This document shows, in pieces, positions 45,208 to 53,810 of a DNA stretch of 64,000 bases. The notes beneath the pieces are model-generated. The model saw only the letters and a program-made list of their open reading frames with translations. It was not told the origin of the DNA and made no database searches. Origin of the DNA: Flavobacterium psychrolimnae. GTDB lineage: Bacteria; Bacteroidota; Bacteroidia; Flavobacteriales; Flavobacteriaceae. The stretch is from positions 124,001-188,000 of the forward strand of contig NZ_QNUX01000006.1 of the NCBI RefSeq assembly GCF_003312425.1, read 5' to 3'. The position numbers were made by a program, and so were the translations under genes. Every line of letters starts with the position of its first letter. Position 1 is the stretch's first letter.

Positions 45208-46164
45208 ATGCAATTCAGAACCCAAATCCCCATTCCTAAAAGTAATTATCCAATAGATTATAGTTCAAAGATTATGTCTTTAGGTTCTTGTTTTGCGGTA
45301 AATATGGCGGAGAAACTGGACTATTTAAAATTTCAAAATAGCTGTAATCCAGTTGGTATTTTATTTCATCCGTTGGCGATTGAAAAACTAATAGATTTTG
45401 CTGTTTCCGAAAAGCAATTTACAGAAAACGACATTTTTTTTCACAATGAACGTTGGCATTGTTTTGATGTACATTCGGATTTAAGTAATTCAAATAAAGA
45501 AGAATTGTTGGCATCTTTAAATGACCTAATCAAATCAACTAACCAACAAATAACCGAATCAACACATTTTATCATCACTTATGGAACCTCGTGGGTATAT
45601 CGAAATATAGAAAGTGATTCTATTGTGGCGAATTGTCATAAAGTGTTACAAAAGCAGTTCAAGAAAGAATTACTTTCTGTCGAAGAAGTAAAAAAAAGTA
45701 TTGCAAACACAATCAAATTAATTCATGCTGTAAATCCTAATTGCACTATTATTTTCACGGTTTCACCGGTGCGTCACATCAAAGACGGTTTTGTCGAAAA
45801 TCAATGGAGCAAGGCCAACTTGATTTCAGCTATTCACAGTGTTATGAATACTGAACACTGCAAACTGAACACTGAATACTTTCCTAGCTACGAAATCATG
45901 ATGGATGAACTTCGGGATTACCGTTTTTATGCCGAAGATATGTTGCATCCCAATCAAGTGGCAATCGATTATATTTGGAAACGTTTCAAAGAAACTACCA
46001 TTTCAGAAACTGCTTTTACTGTGATGGATGAAATAGAGACTGTCCAAAAAAGCCTTTCTCACAAACCTTTTAACCCAAATTCTGAAAGTCATTTGAAGTT
46101 TAAGTCCAAAGTCAGAGAAAAAATCACTAAATTGGAAAATCAATATTCATTTATGAAATTTTAA
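45208..46164 (+). CDS. GSCFA-domain protein
   Basis: A 318-residue protein with the name-giving motif GSCFA (about 31-35) near the N-terminus, then NPVGILFHP and FIITYGTSWVY blocks and VSPVRHIKDG, followed by DMLHPN. The fold is SGNH/GDSL-esterase-like, with the Ser of GSCFA and the DxxHP motif as likely catalytic residues. Substrate unknown. DUF4230 follows after 2 bases and is probably co-transcribed. Confidence 0.9.
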   Translation: MQFRTQIPIPKSNYPIDYSSKIMSLGSCFAVNMAEKLDYLKFQNSCNPVGILFHPLAIEKLIDFAVSEKQFTENDIFFHNERWHCFDVHSDLSNSNKEELLASLNDLIKSTNQQITESTHFIITYGTSWVYRNIESDSIVANCHKVLQKQFKKELLSVEEVKKSIANTIKLIHAVNPNCTIIFTVSPVRHIKDGFVENQWSKANLISAIHSVMNTEHCKLNTEYFPSYEIMMDELRDYRFYAEDMLHPNQVAIDYIWKRFKETTISETAFTVMDEIETVQKSLSHKPFNPNSESHLKFKSKVREKITKLENQYSFMKF

Positions 46165-46166
46165 TT

Positions 46167-46787
46167 ATGCTTAAAAGAATACTTATTGGAATAGCAGTTA
46201 TTGCCGGAATATTTTTATTGTTCAAATACTGCGATTTTAAGAAAAACGATGATGAAGATATCACGTACAACACGAATCTTATTCAGCAACAAATCCTAAA
46301 CGTAGGGAAATTGGTAGTTACTGAAGGTCATTTTTCGGAAGTCATCACCTATAAAAATCAACAAAAATACTTGATGGACATGCTTTCTTTCGAGAAAAAA
46401 GCTTTGGTTGTTGTCAATGCCGATGTAACTGTTGCGTATGATTTGCACAAAATGAAATACGATATCGATGAAAAAAATAAAATCATCACGATTGTTAGTA
46501 TTCCAAAAGAAGAAATAAAAATCAGCCCTGATATTCAATTTTATGATGTCGAACAAAGTAAACTGAATCCGTTTACTGGCGATGATTATAATAAAATCAA
46601 CAAATCGGTAAAAGCAAATCTGGCTAAGAAAATAGAAAAATCGTCCTTAAAAACAAATGCTCAAAACCGACTGATCAGCGAGTTGTCTAAACTATTAATC
46701 ACAACGAGTCAGTTGGGTTGGACTTTAAAATACGAAGGAAAAGTTATCGAAACCGAGAAAGATTTCGGAAAGCAAATAAAATTATAA
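46167..46787 (+). CDS. DUF4230 family membrane-anchored protein
   Basis: A 206-residue protein with one N-terminal membrane helix (about 4-20) and an extracytoplasmic domain containing VGKLVVTEGHFSEV and LVVVNADVTVAYDL, the DUF4230 pattern. Function unknown. It is coupled to the GSCFA gene and followed by a large compound hairpin. Confidence 0.85.
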   Translation: MLKRILIGIAVIAGIFLLFKYCDFKKNDDEDITYNTNLIQQQILNVGKLVVTEGHFSEVITYKNQQKYLMDMLSFEKKALVVVNADVTVAYDLHKMKYDIDEKNKIITIVSIPKEEIKISPDIQFYDVEQSKLNPFTGDDYNKINKSVKANLAKKIEKSSLKTNAQNRLISELSKLLITTSQLGWTLKYEGKVIETEKDFGKQIKL

Positions 46788-46794
46788 AGACTTC

Positions 46795-46879
46795 TTTGTC
46801 AGGTTGAGCGCAGTCGAAACCATCTTTAGGGGTCTTTATTTATAGACCTAATAATCTCGACTGCGCTCGATTTGACAAA
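46795..46879. repeat. Compound inverted repeat with GAGCGCAGTCGA arms
   Basis: Outer arms of 23 bases (46795-46817 and 46857-46879) pair with three mismatches and carry GAGCGCAGTCGA and its complement; a smaller hairpin, TAGGGGTCT / AGACCTA, lies inside. It sits between two convergent genes and can act as a terminator for both. I recognise the arm sequence as a common intergenic motif of flavobacterial genomes. Confidence 0.75.
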
Positions 46880-46887
46880 AATAAGAT

Positions 46888-48645
46888 TTAAGCTTTCTCT
46901 TTATCAAAAATCAAGTCTAAACCACCAGCAATCAAATGCGTTACTTCGGGTCTTTTTACTTTCAATTGATCCAGATAAACCATTATTTCCTGCAATAATT
47001 GAGGTTCGTTTCGATCTTTTAAAAGCTCAGTAATTTCAACAGCCAACAGCCAGTCGTTTGGATGATTGGTTCGTAATTTATCAAAAATTGGAGCTAAGTA
47101 AGTTTCGGTATCCTTTGTTTCTCTTATGTTCCGAATTGTTTGGTATAAAACCTCTAAATCATCACGTTCTGCAGTATGTTTCGCCTTAATGGTTTTGCTT
47201 GTTGGTACATGCGAAATCAAATCAAAACTATTCACATCAGCAGGACCAGAAAAAGCAGAAATCACTTTTTTACCTACAGCCATATCATAAATTCCCCATT
47301 CTGGTTGAAACAAGATCTTTTCTCCGTGCGTTACAGTACAATTTTTAAAGCGAATCAGAATAATTTCTCCCTGTAAGTTTCTGGAACCTGTTATGATTTC
47401 ACCTTCTACAGTAATACCACCTTCAAATTCTAGTTTTACCGTTTTAGATTCCAGAATATCATAGGCATTCAAGTCTTTTGGACTCATGTCCTCAATTGCC
47501 AGATTGATGCCTTCCAGTTTTCCTATTGGACTTCCAAAACCCTCGGGATGTGTCAAAGTTCCATGACCTACTAGTTCTTTTTCTCTGTAAGCTAAAGCCG
47601 TTTTTCCGGAGGTTTGTATGTAAATTGGCTTTCCTTCATGTTCAATTACGGAACTGAAAACACCCGAAATTTGTATACCAGTACTCAATTCAATTGTTCC
47701 AAGCGCATTCGAATCAATTAATTTTTCTATTCCCGATAAACCGCCTGTTCTAAGTGCCATTTTGTTCGCAAACTCTTCTAAAACTAAGCTTAAATAAGCA
47801 AAATCGGGAGTTACGTAAAGTTGTGGTTGCAGTTTTGTAATGTCAAAACTTTGGTTGGCTGCCGATATATCATAAGGGATTTTTTTTACCTCATTGGTCA
47901 TGCAATGTGCACTTTCGCCAATTGATGACAACAAACCGGCGCCGTATATTTTTGGATTTTCTACTGTGCCAATCAATCCGTACTCGACAGTCCACCAATG
48001 CAGGTTTCTGATTTGCGCCATTTCAGATAATTCGCCCATGTTATTTTGCAAATCCTCCACCGCTTTTTCAGCAGCATCAATAGTTGCTTGGGGAGTATCT
48101 TCAGCTTCTTTCACGATTGAAAGCAATCGGATGGCTTCGTACATTTGGTAATCCTTATCCGAAGAAATCGCTTTACAGCCTATTTCTCCAAAACGTCGCA
48201 AATATTCTGCGTATTCCGGATTGGCAATAATGGGAGCGTGACCGGCACCTTCGTGAATAATGTCCGGTGCAGGCGTATATTCAATATGTTCGAGCTGGCG
48301 AATGTCAGAAGCAATTACAAGCACATTATAGGCCTGAAATTCCATAAAAGCATTCGGTGGAATAAATCCGTCCACTGCAACTGCAGCCCAGCCTATTTCA
48401 GTCAAAATACGGTTCATACCGTACATACTCGGGATATTGTCAATCTCTATTCCGGTTTTTTTCAACCCTTGGAGGTAGGAACTATGTGCTACTTTTGATA
48501 AATAATCTACATTTTTGCGCATCACATAACGCCAAACCGCTTGGTTTATGGGCGTGTAATCACTATAATCCTGAGGCTTAATGAATTGTTTTAAGTGCTT
48601 TGGCAATCGGTCTAATAACGGATTGCTTTCTATAGTTGAGTTCAT
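46888..48645 (-). CDS. Aromatic amino acid hydroxylase (phenylalanine 4-monooxygenase type)
   Basis: A 585-residue protein. The N-terminal half holds the biopterin-dependent hydroxylase domain with iron ligands His131 and His136 in HEGAGH and Glu221 in WWTVEYGL. The C-terminal 280 residues are extra compared with the ~290-residue proteobacterial enzymes and contain a beta-rich part (LEFEGGITVEGEIITGSR); such long forms are common in Bacteroidota. It would convert phenylalanine to tyrosine using tetrahydropterin; the recycling dehydratase is at 8470-8745. No regulator-type ACT domain is visible. Confidence 0.88.
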   Translation of the reverse strand: MNSTIESNPLLDRLPKHLKQFIKPQDYSDYTPINQAVWRYVMRKNVDYLSKVAHSSYLQGLKKTGIEIDNIPSMYGMNRILTEIGWAAVAVDGFIPPNAFMEFQAYNVLVIASDIRQLEHIEYTPAPDIIHEGAGHAPIIANPEYAEYLRRFGEIGCKAISSDKDYQMYEAIRLLSIVKEAEDTPQATIDAAEKAVEDLQNNMGELSEMAQIRNLHWWTVEYGLIGTVENPKIYGAGLLSSIGESAHCMTNEVKKIPYDISAANQSFDITKLQPQLYVTPDFAYLSLVLEEFANKMALRTGGLSGIEKLIDSNALGTIELSTGIQISGVFSSVIEHEGKPIYIQTSGKTALAYREKELVGHGTLTHPEGFGSPIGKLEGINLAIEDMSPKDLNAYDILESKTVKLEFEGGITVEGEIITGSRNLQGEIILIRFKNCTVTHGEKILFQPEWGIYDMAVGKKVISAFSGPADVNSFDLISHVPTSKTIKAKHTAERDDLEVLYQTIRNIRETKDTETYLAPIFDKLRTNHPNDWLLAVEITELLKDRNEPQLLQEIMVYLDQLKVKRPEVTHLIAGGLDLIFDKEKA

Positions 48646-48687
48646 ATCGAAAACGTTGTAGTTCTACTGCAAAAGTACGAATTTCAG

Positions 48688-48831
48688 GAGCTATTTCCCG
48701 CTTTTCATTGCAAGTTTTTGTAAACCTGTTTGTTTTTCTAGTGTTCCAGTAGGAGCTTCCTCCGGTCGCTCTGCAGCAACAAGAAAAACCAAAACGGCTT
48801 TCGCAAAAAGCTTTTCATTGCAATCGGGGCT
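48688..48831 (-). repeat. Interspersed repeat, copy D
   Basis: Read on the minus strand: AGCCCCGATTGCAATGAAAAGC at the start (here split AGCCCCGATT, GCAATGAAAAGC), the core GAGCGACCGGAGGAAGCTCC (48752-48771), and the end GCGGGAAATAGCTCC. It fills the gap between two minus-strand genes. Confidence 0.75.
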
Positions 48832-48867
48832 AGGGGAGTTGGGGTTGAAAGATGTTCTTTGGATTTA

Positions 48868-50001
48868 CTACTTCACCAACTCAAAAACCAATACCTGCGT
48901 TTTCTGTTTATCAGAAAAATTATTATCCGAAACAAAAATGAGAGATGGATTGCCATTTGTCAGTTTTGGTCCAAAAGTAAGCCCTTCGATGTTATCAATG
49001 AAAATTCCCAAATCATCCATGTTTAGAATCAGTTTTTTAGAAGCCAATTTTAGTTCTTGGTTTTGCAATGAAGGATAATTTTTAACGTCAGTTGCCTTTT
49101 TCAAGTCACACAAAAATATTTTTACTGTGCAGGCTTGTGTTCCGGTCGAGTAGGAACGTTCTACTACCAATAACTGATTTTTACCATAATACTGAATCGC
49201 TGAAACTCCATTTACAGCAAAAGCTCCTTTAGGATTGGGTTCAAGTGCAATTGGTTCTAGTTGGTAGCCGAATTGAGCGGTGTTCTTTTTTGTTTTGGCA
49301 TCAAATTGATACAATCTGATTAAACCTCCTTTACTTGTATTGGCCTGGTCGCCGTCTTCAAATAAAGGTTCTTCAATGTTGGTGTAGATATTTTTATACT
49401 TTTTGTCAAAAGTAATTCCTTCTAAAGTCCCATTGTTTCTCGGGCCTTTTTCTAGTTTTTGCATTTTTAAATTTTCAGGTAAGGTAACATTGCCTAGAAA
49501 GTCACCTTTTAAATCCATGAAATTCAAAGAAGGATTTTCTAGAACTTCTTTCTCTGCGGTAATCACTCGCGCGCCCTCGGTGCTCCAAATTAAAGAATTC
49601 GTCTTTGGATTATAACGCATATCTTCTGGATCTGCAGAAGTAGTTGGTGTTGTGGTCCAATTGCCATACGCTTTCTCAGTTTCATCTTTCAAATAAGTTA
49701 CGTTTTGAAAAGCAAAACTTTTTATCTTGTCTTCAGACAAATTAATCTTAGCGGTGTAAAATCTGGAATCGTTAAAGACAGATCTATCGTCACATATCAG
49801 ATAATATAAATCATTTTTTGCATCATAATCTATTCCGGATAATCCGCCCACTTTTGTATTCTGAAATGTTTCCTCAAAAGGAATTTCAATCGAACTGATT
49901 AGCTTTAAACTTGGCGTTGCATTGTTTTCAGCGGTTTGTTTTAAATTGGAACAAGAAAATAGAAAAGCTGGAAATACTGCAAGAAATAATAATTTACGCA
50001 T
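48868..50001 (-). CDS. Phytase-like esterase lipoprotein
   Basis: From MRKLLFLAVF the protein has 377 residues with a lipoprotein signal (LFSC). The body, with LSGIDYDAKNDLYYLICDDR and EGITFDKKYKNIYTNIEEPLF-type beta-propeller repeats and LEGITFD, resembles the esterase-like domain of phytase family proteins (PF13449). Substrate is unknown; phosphate-ester hydrolysis is only suggested by the name of the family. A start eight codons upstream is possible, but would spoil the signal peptide. Confidence 0.8.
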   Translation of the reverse strand: MRKLLFLAVFPAFLFSCSNLKQTAENNATPSLKLISSIEIPFEETFQNTKVGGLSGIDYDAKNDLYYLICDDRSVFNDSRFYTAKINLSEDKIKSFAFQNVTYLKDETEKAYGNWTTTPTTSADPEDMRYNPKTNSLIWSTEGARVITAEKEVLENPSLNFMDLKGDFLGNVTLPENLKMQKLEKGPRNNGTLEGITFDKKYKNIYTNIEEPLFEDGDQANTSKGGLIRLYQFDAKTKKNTAQFGYQLEPIALEPNPKGAFAVNGVSAIQYYGKNQLLVVERSYSTGTQACTVKIFLCDLKKATDVKNYPSLQNQELKLASKKLILNMDDLGIFIDNIEGLTFGPKLTNGNPSLIFVSDNNFSDKQKTQVLVFELVK

Positions 50002-50063
50002 AAAGGAATGTGTTGCTGTTTGCAAAAAAGAACTGATTTTGGATTAAAAACCCACTTCAAAAA

Positions 50064-50465
50064 CTAGGAATTGTTCGTTTGATTTTTCTCAAGATTGCGG
50101 AAATAGTCAATTTTGTAATTAAACATTTCAGCCATATTTTTAGCGCGAAGCTTTGCTTCTTCGGCTAATGGACCTACAAATAGACTATCAGTAGTTTTAG
50201 TGAAAATTTCCATCCAGCGGTCAAAATGTTCTTTGGCAACTGGTAATTGTTTGTGTGGCGGAAATGGACTTCCGGAATACGAATGCACTTCAAGTAAAAT
50301 AGTTTGCCAAAAACGGTACATTTTTTCCAGATGTTCGGGCCAGCGGTTGCCTATTTTTTCGTTGAATATAGGTCCAATAAATTCGTCTTTTTGAACTTTA
50401 GAATAAAAAGTATCAACCAGTAATTTGATATCGTCGAATGTAGTAATGTCGGTTTGTGGTGTCAT
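50064..50465 (-). CDS. Group III truncated haemoglobin
   Basis: From MTPQTDITTF the protein has 133 residues. WPEHLEKMYRFWQTILL, GSPFPPHKQLP and KEHFDRW match group III truncated globins, with His80 as the probable proximal haem ligand. It may bind oxygen or nitric oxide. The frame opens nine codons earlier, but a -7 element and a terminator occupy that stretch, so the later start is chosen. It is the first gene after the DUF4136 terminator. Confidence 0.88.
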   Translation of the reverse strand: MTPQTDITTFDDIKLLVDTFYSKVQKDEFIGPIFNEKIGNRWPEHLEKMYRFWQTILLEVHSYSGSPFPPHKQLPVAKEHFDRWMEIFTKTTDSLFVGPLAEEAKLRAKNMAEMFNYKIDYFRNLEKNQTNNS

Positions 50466-50475
50466 GATGGGGTAT

Positions 50476-50500
50476 AAAAAAAGCCTACGCAAAGGTAGAC
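50476..50500 (-). terminator. Terminator of DUF4136 gene overlapping a promoter element
   Basis: On the minus strand GTCTAC-CTTTGC-GTAGGC-TTTTTTT forms a hairpin with T-run. The same bases contain TACCTTTG, a full match to TAnnTTTG, about 25 bases upstream of the globin start, so one sequence may end one transcript and start the next. Confidence 0.65.
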
Positions 50501-50525
50501 TTTTATGTTTGAATCTGATGGGAAA

Positions 50526-51062
50526 CTATTTTGCTTTAGGTGGAAATTGTTCTAAAATTTTAGCAACAAATTCGTTGATTCGTTTTTCTTTTTCACTGCG
50601 ATTTTCCGTCAAATAACCAACGCCTTCTCCCTGCCAAACTAATTCTTTTTTCTTGGCATCAATTAAATCGATGTATAATCTTCCTTCTGTTGATGAAGAA
50701 ACATAAGTGCTACGGCCTCCCCATAAATAAGGATTCCATCCCCATCCCCAACCGTAACCCCATCCTGCGTTGTATTGGTTTACGTCAATTCGTTCTCTTT
50801 CTTTGGTAAGTATATTAATCAGCAAATCTGGATTTTCGCTTTTGGTCATGCCTTTTAAGCTTAATTCTCGGTCTATTGCATTGAGTATTCTTTTTTTATC
50901 TAATTCTGAAATCTCAACTTTATCGATGCCTTTTTTATGAAAAGCGTATGTTTTATATTGACTAAAATCTACCTTGTTATCATAATCGGAATATACTCTT
51001 ACGGAACTGCAAGATGCAACTACGAAAAGTAAAAGTACTGGGAGGAGTTTAATTGCTTTCAT
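50526..51062 (-). CDS. DUF4136 lipoprotein
   Basis: A 178-residue lipoprotein (VASC, Cys18). SDYDNKVDFSQYKTYAF is the opening of DUF4136; an LLINI strand and a Gly/Trp-rich loop (WGYGWGWGWNPYLWGG) follow, then YIDLIDAKKKELVWQG and the C-terminal KEKRINEFVAKILEQFPP. Function unknown. It follows the hutU gene by 48 bases on the same strand but has its own terminator. Confidence 0.9.
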   Translation of the reverse strand: MKAIKLLPVLLLFVVASCSSVRVYSDYDNKVDFSQYKTYAFHKKGIDKVEISELDKKRILNAIDRELSLKGMTKSENPDLLINILTKERERIDVNQYNAGWGYGWGWGWNPYLWGGRSTYVSSSTEGRLYIDLIDAKKKELVWQGEGVGYLTENRSEKEKRINEFVAKILEQFPPKAK

Positions 51063-51110
51063 GGCTTGATTATTAGATTACTAAATGTTATTAAAGATAC
51101 GTTCAAATTT

Positions 51111-53093
51111 TTAAAAATCCAACAAATTGTCGGCAACTATATTAGGGATGGTGACTTTCAACAAAGGTTGCGTTTCCATTGCTCTTTTGATGGCAAATAG
51201 TGCGCCTTCGTTTCTAGCCCAGCTTCTTCGGGAAATCCCATTGTTGACATCCCAGAAAAGCATTGATGCTAAACGTTTTGACGCTTCTTTTGAACCATCA
51301 AGAACCATACCAAATCCACCGTTAATTACCTCGCCCCAGCCAACTCCTCCGCCATTATGAATGGAAACCCAAGTGGCGCCACGAAAACTGTCTCCAATCA
51401 CGTTTTGTATCGCCATATCTGCTGTAAAACGGGAGCCGTCATAAATATTTGAAGTTTCTCTGTACGGCGAATCAGTGCCGGAAACATCATGGTGATCGCG
51501 ACCCAAAACGACAGTTCCTATTTCGCCTTTGGCAATAGCCTGATTAAAAGCTTCTGCAATTTTTACGCGTCCTTCAGCATCAGCATAAAGGATTCGGGCT
51601 TGGGAACCTACAACCAGTTTATTTTCCTGAGCGCCTTTTATCCAGTGAATGTTATCCTGCATTTGTTGCTGAATTTCTTCGGGAGCCGTTTTTGCCATTT
51701 CTTCTAGAACTTGGCAAGCAATTAAATCTGTTTTGGCTAAATCTTCCGGTTTTCCAGAAGCACAAACCCATCGAAAAGGACCAAACCCGTAATCAAAACA
51801 CATGGGCCCCATGATATCCTGTACATAACTAGGATACCTGAAATCGATGTGATTTTCCGCCATTATATCAGCACCGGCGCGGGAAGCTTCCAATAAAAAA
51901 GCATTTCCGTAATCGAAGAAATACGTTCCTTTCGCAGTATGTTTATTGATAGCAGTCGTATGACGGCGTAATGTTTCTTGAACTTTTATTTTAAATAATT
52001 CAGGATTATCAGCCATCATTATATTCGCTTCTTCAAAGGAAATATCAGCAGGATAATAACCGCCCGCCCAAGGATTGTGCAACGAAGTCTGATCAGAGCC
52101 TAAATCGATATGGATGTTTTCTTCGTCAAATTTTTCCCAAACATCAACCACGTTTCCAAGATATCCGATGGAAACAATTTCATTATTGGCTTGTGCCAAA
52201 GCAACTCTTTTCACTAGTTTATCCACATCATCAATCACTTCATTGATCCATCCTTGACTGTGGCGAATGTGCGTTATTTTTGGATTTACTTCGGCACATA
52301 CGGTAATACAACCCGCAATATTTCCTGCTTTAGGTTGTGCGCCACTCATTCCGCCTAAACCAGAAGTGACGAATAAGCCGCCTTTTGGGCTGCGTTTTAT
52401 TTTTCTAAAACCGTTCAAAACGGTAATGGTTGTTCCGTGTACAATTCCTTGCGGACCAATGTACATGTAACTTCCTGCCGTCATTTGTCCGTATTGAGAA
52501 ACGCCCAAGGCATTCATTTTTTCCCAATCGTCCGGTTTAGAATAATTAGGAATTACCATTCCGTTTGTTACAACAACTCGCGGAGCTTCTTTATGTGAAG
52601 GAAACAATCCCATTGGATGACCGGAATACATGGTTAAGGTTTGCTCATCGGTCATTTCCGATAAGTATTGCATCGTCAATAAATACTGTGCCCAGTTTTG
52701 GAAAACGGCGCCATTCCCACCATAGGTAATTAACTCATGCGGATGTTGTGCCACGGCATAATCCAAGTTATTTTGAATCATCAGCATAATCGCTTTTGCC
52801 TGTTCGCATTTTCCAGGATATTCAGTAATTGGTCTTGCATACATTTTATAATCCGGACGCAAACGGTACATGTAAATACGTCCGTAGGTTTCTAGTTCTT
52901 CTGAGAATTCTTTGATTAATTCAGTGTGATGTTGCGGTTCAAAATACCGTAAAGCATTGCGCAAAGCCAGTTTTTTTTCTTCTGTAGAAAGTATTTCTTT
53001 ACGCTTTGGTGCGTGATTGATGTCGGTTTCGTATGGTTTTGGTTTTGGTAAAACCGAAGGAATTCCCTGTTGTATTTGTTCTTGAAAAGTCAT
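51111..53093 (-). CDS. hutU: Urocanate hydratase
   Basis: A 660-residue enzyme; the proteobacterial form has about 555 residues, and the longer type is usual in Bacteroidota. The NAD-binding and active-site blocks include YGGNGAVFQNWAQY, SGLGGMSGAQPKAG, GSDQTSLHNPWAGGYYP, LGRDHHDVSGTDSPYRET and IHNGGGVGWGEV. It converts urocanate to imidazolone propionate in histidine breakdown. No hutH or hutI is near, so the pathway is scattered or encoded elsewhere. Confidence 0.95.
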   Translation of the reverse strand: MTFQEQIQQGIPSVLPKPKPYETDINHAPKRKEILSTEEKKLALRNALRYFEPQHHTELIKEFSEELETYGRIYMYRLRPDYKMYARPITEYPGKCEQAKAIMLMIQNNLDYAVAQHPHELITYGGNGAVFQNWAQYLLTMQYLSEMTDEQTLTMYSGHPMGLFPSHKEAPRVVVTNGMVIPNYSKPDDWEKMNALGVSQYGQMTAGSYMYIGPQGIVHGTTITVLNGFRKIKRSPKGGLFVTSGLGGMSGAQPKAGNIAGCITVCAEVNPKITHIRHSQGWINEVIDDVDKLVKRVALAQANNEIVSIGYLGNVVDVWEKFDEENIHIDLGSDQTSLHNPWAGGYYPADISFEEANIMMADNPELFKIKVQETLRRHTTAINKHTAKGTYFFDYGNAFLLEASRAGADIMAENHIDFRYPSYVQDIMGPMCFDYGFGPFRWVCASGKPEDLAKTDLIACQVLEEMAKTAPEEIQQQMQDNIHWIKGAQENKLVVGSQARILYADAEGRVKIAEAFNQAIAKGEIGTVVLGRDHHDVSGTDSPYRETSNIYDGSRFTADMAIQNVIGDSFRGATWVSIHNGGGVGWGEVINGGFGMVLDGSKEASKRLASMLFWDVNNGISRRSWARNEGALFAIKRAMETQPLLKVTIPNIVADNLLDF

Positions 53094-53170
53094 GTTTTAG
53101 ATGTGTATTGTGTTGTTGTAAATGCGAATTTATCCAATTAATGATACTGAATAATACGACTTAACACTGC

Positions 53171-53347
53171 TTACTTTTTATTACTTCCTGTTTTTTTATC
53201 AAAACCATACGGACAATGACGACAACCACTTTTACAGCAATATCCTCGCTTTAAATGGTGTTTTTCGGTAAAACATTTATATCCTTCCGGTGTGTAATAG
53301 AAATCTTCCCCTTCTATCAATTTATTTTCATTACTTTGGTCAATCAT
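53171..53347 (-). CDS. Small Cys-rich protein, DUF5522
   Basis: A 58-residue protein. The C-terminal motif with CC..GC..CPYGF (Cys37, Cys38, Cys42, Cys45) and the preceding EGEDFYYTPEGYKCFTEKHHL-type block (here EGEDFYY, then TPEGYKC) are diagnostic of DUF5522. It is likely to bind a metal, but its function is unknown. It lies 77 bases upstream of hutU on the same strand. The start is ATG and the stop TAA; both fit a normal gene. Confidence 0.85.
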   Translation of the reverse strand: MIDQSNENKLIEGEDFYYTPEGYKCFTEKHHLKRGYCCKSGCRHCPYGFDKKTGSNKK

Positions 53348-53471
53348 ATTTGGGAATGTTCTATTGTAAAATTCATTTAGTTTTTATGATTCAGCGACGT
53401 CAACTCAAACGATTGAGTATTTCATTAAATAGAACCATTTTATCATTACAAATTTATAAATTTTATAGCGA

Positions 53472-53810
53472 ATGTTTCTGATTGTTGCTAAATATTTAAT
53501 TCCAAAAGGATTTCGTGGATTCACACTATTTCCTTTTGTATTGGTAAAATATCCGGAAGACAAACAAAATATAATTTTAGTCAATCACGAAAAAATCCAT
53601 CTTCGACAACAGCTTGAATTATTAATACTTCCTTTTTTTATTTGGTATCTGTTGGAATATCTTTTTCGCTTGGTTCAGTATCAAAATGCAAATTTGGCTT
53701 ATAGAAATATCAGTTTCGAGCGGGAAGCGTATTCGAATGAATCAAATTTAGACTATTTAAAAAACCGATCTATTTTTCAATTTTGTAACTACTTGTTTTT
53801 GAAAAAATAG
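53472..53810 (+). CDS. Small membrane protein with HExxH motif
   Basis: A 112-residue protein. His39-Glu-Lys-Ile-His43 is an HExxH zinc-protease motif, directly followed by a membrane helix (about 49-68); SFEREAY (Glu83 or Glu85) could supply the third ligand. The layout recalls a stripped-down M48/M56-type peptidase, but the usual extra helices are missing. No function has been shown. It may be a small conserved flavobacterial family. Confidence 0.65.
   Translation: MFLIVAKYLIPKGFRGFTLFPFVLVKYPEDKQNIILVNHEKIHLRQQLELLILPFFIWYLLEYLFRLVQYQNANLAYRNISFEREAYSNESNLDYLKNRSIFQFCNYLFLKK

Noticed and set aside
53290..53481. A 63-codon plus-strand frame
   Set aside because: It is partly antisense to the DUF5522 gene, whose cysteine motif is clear.
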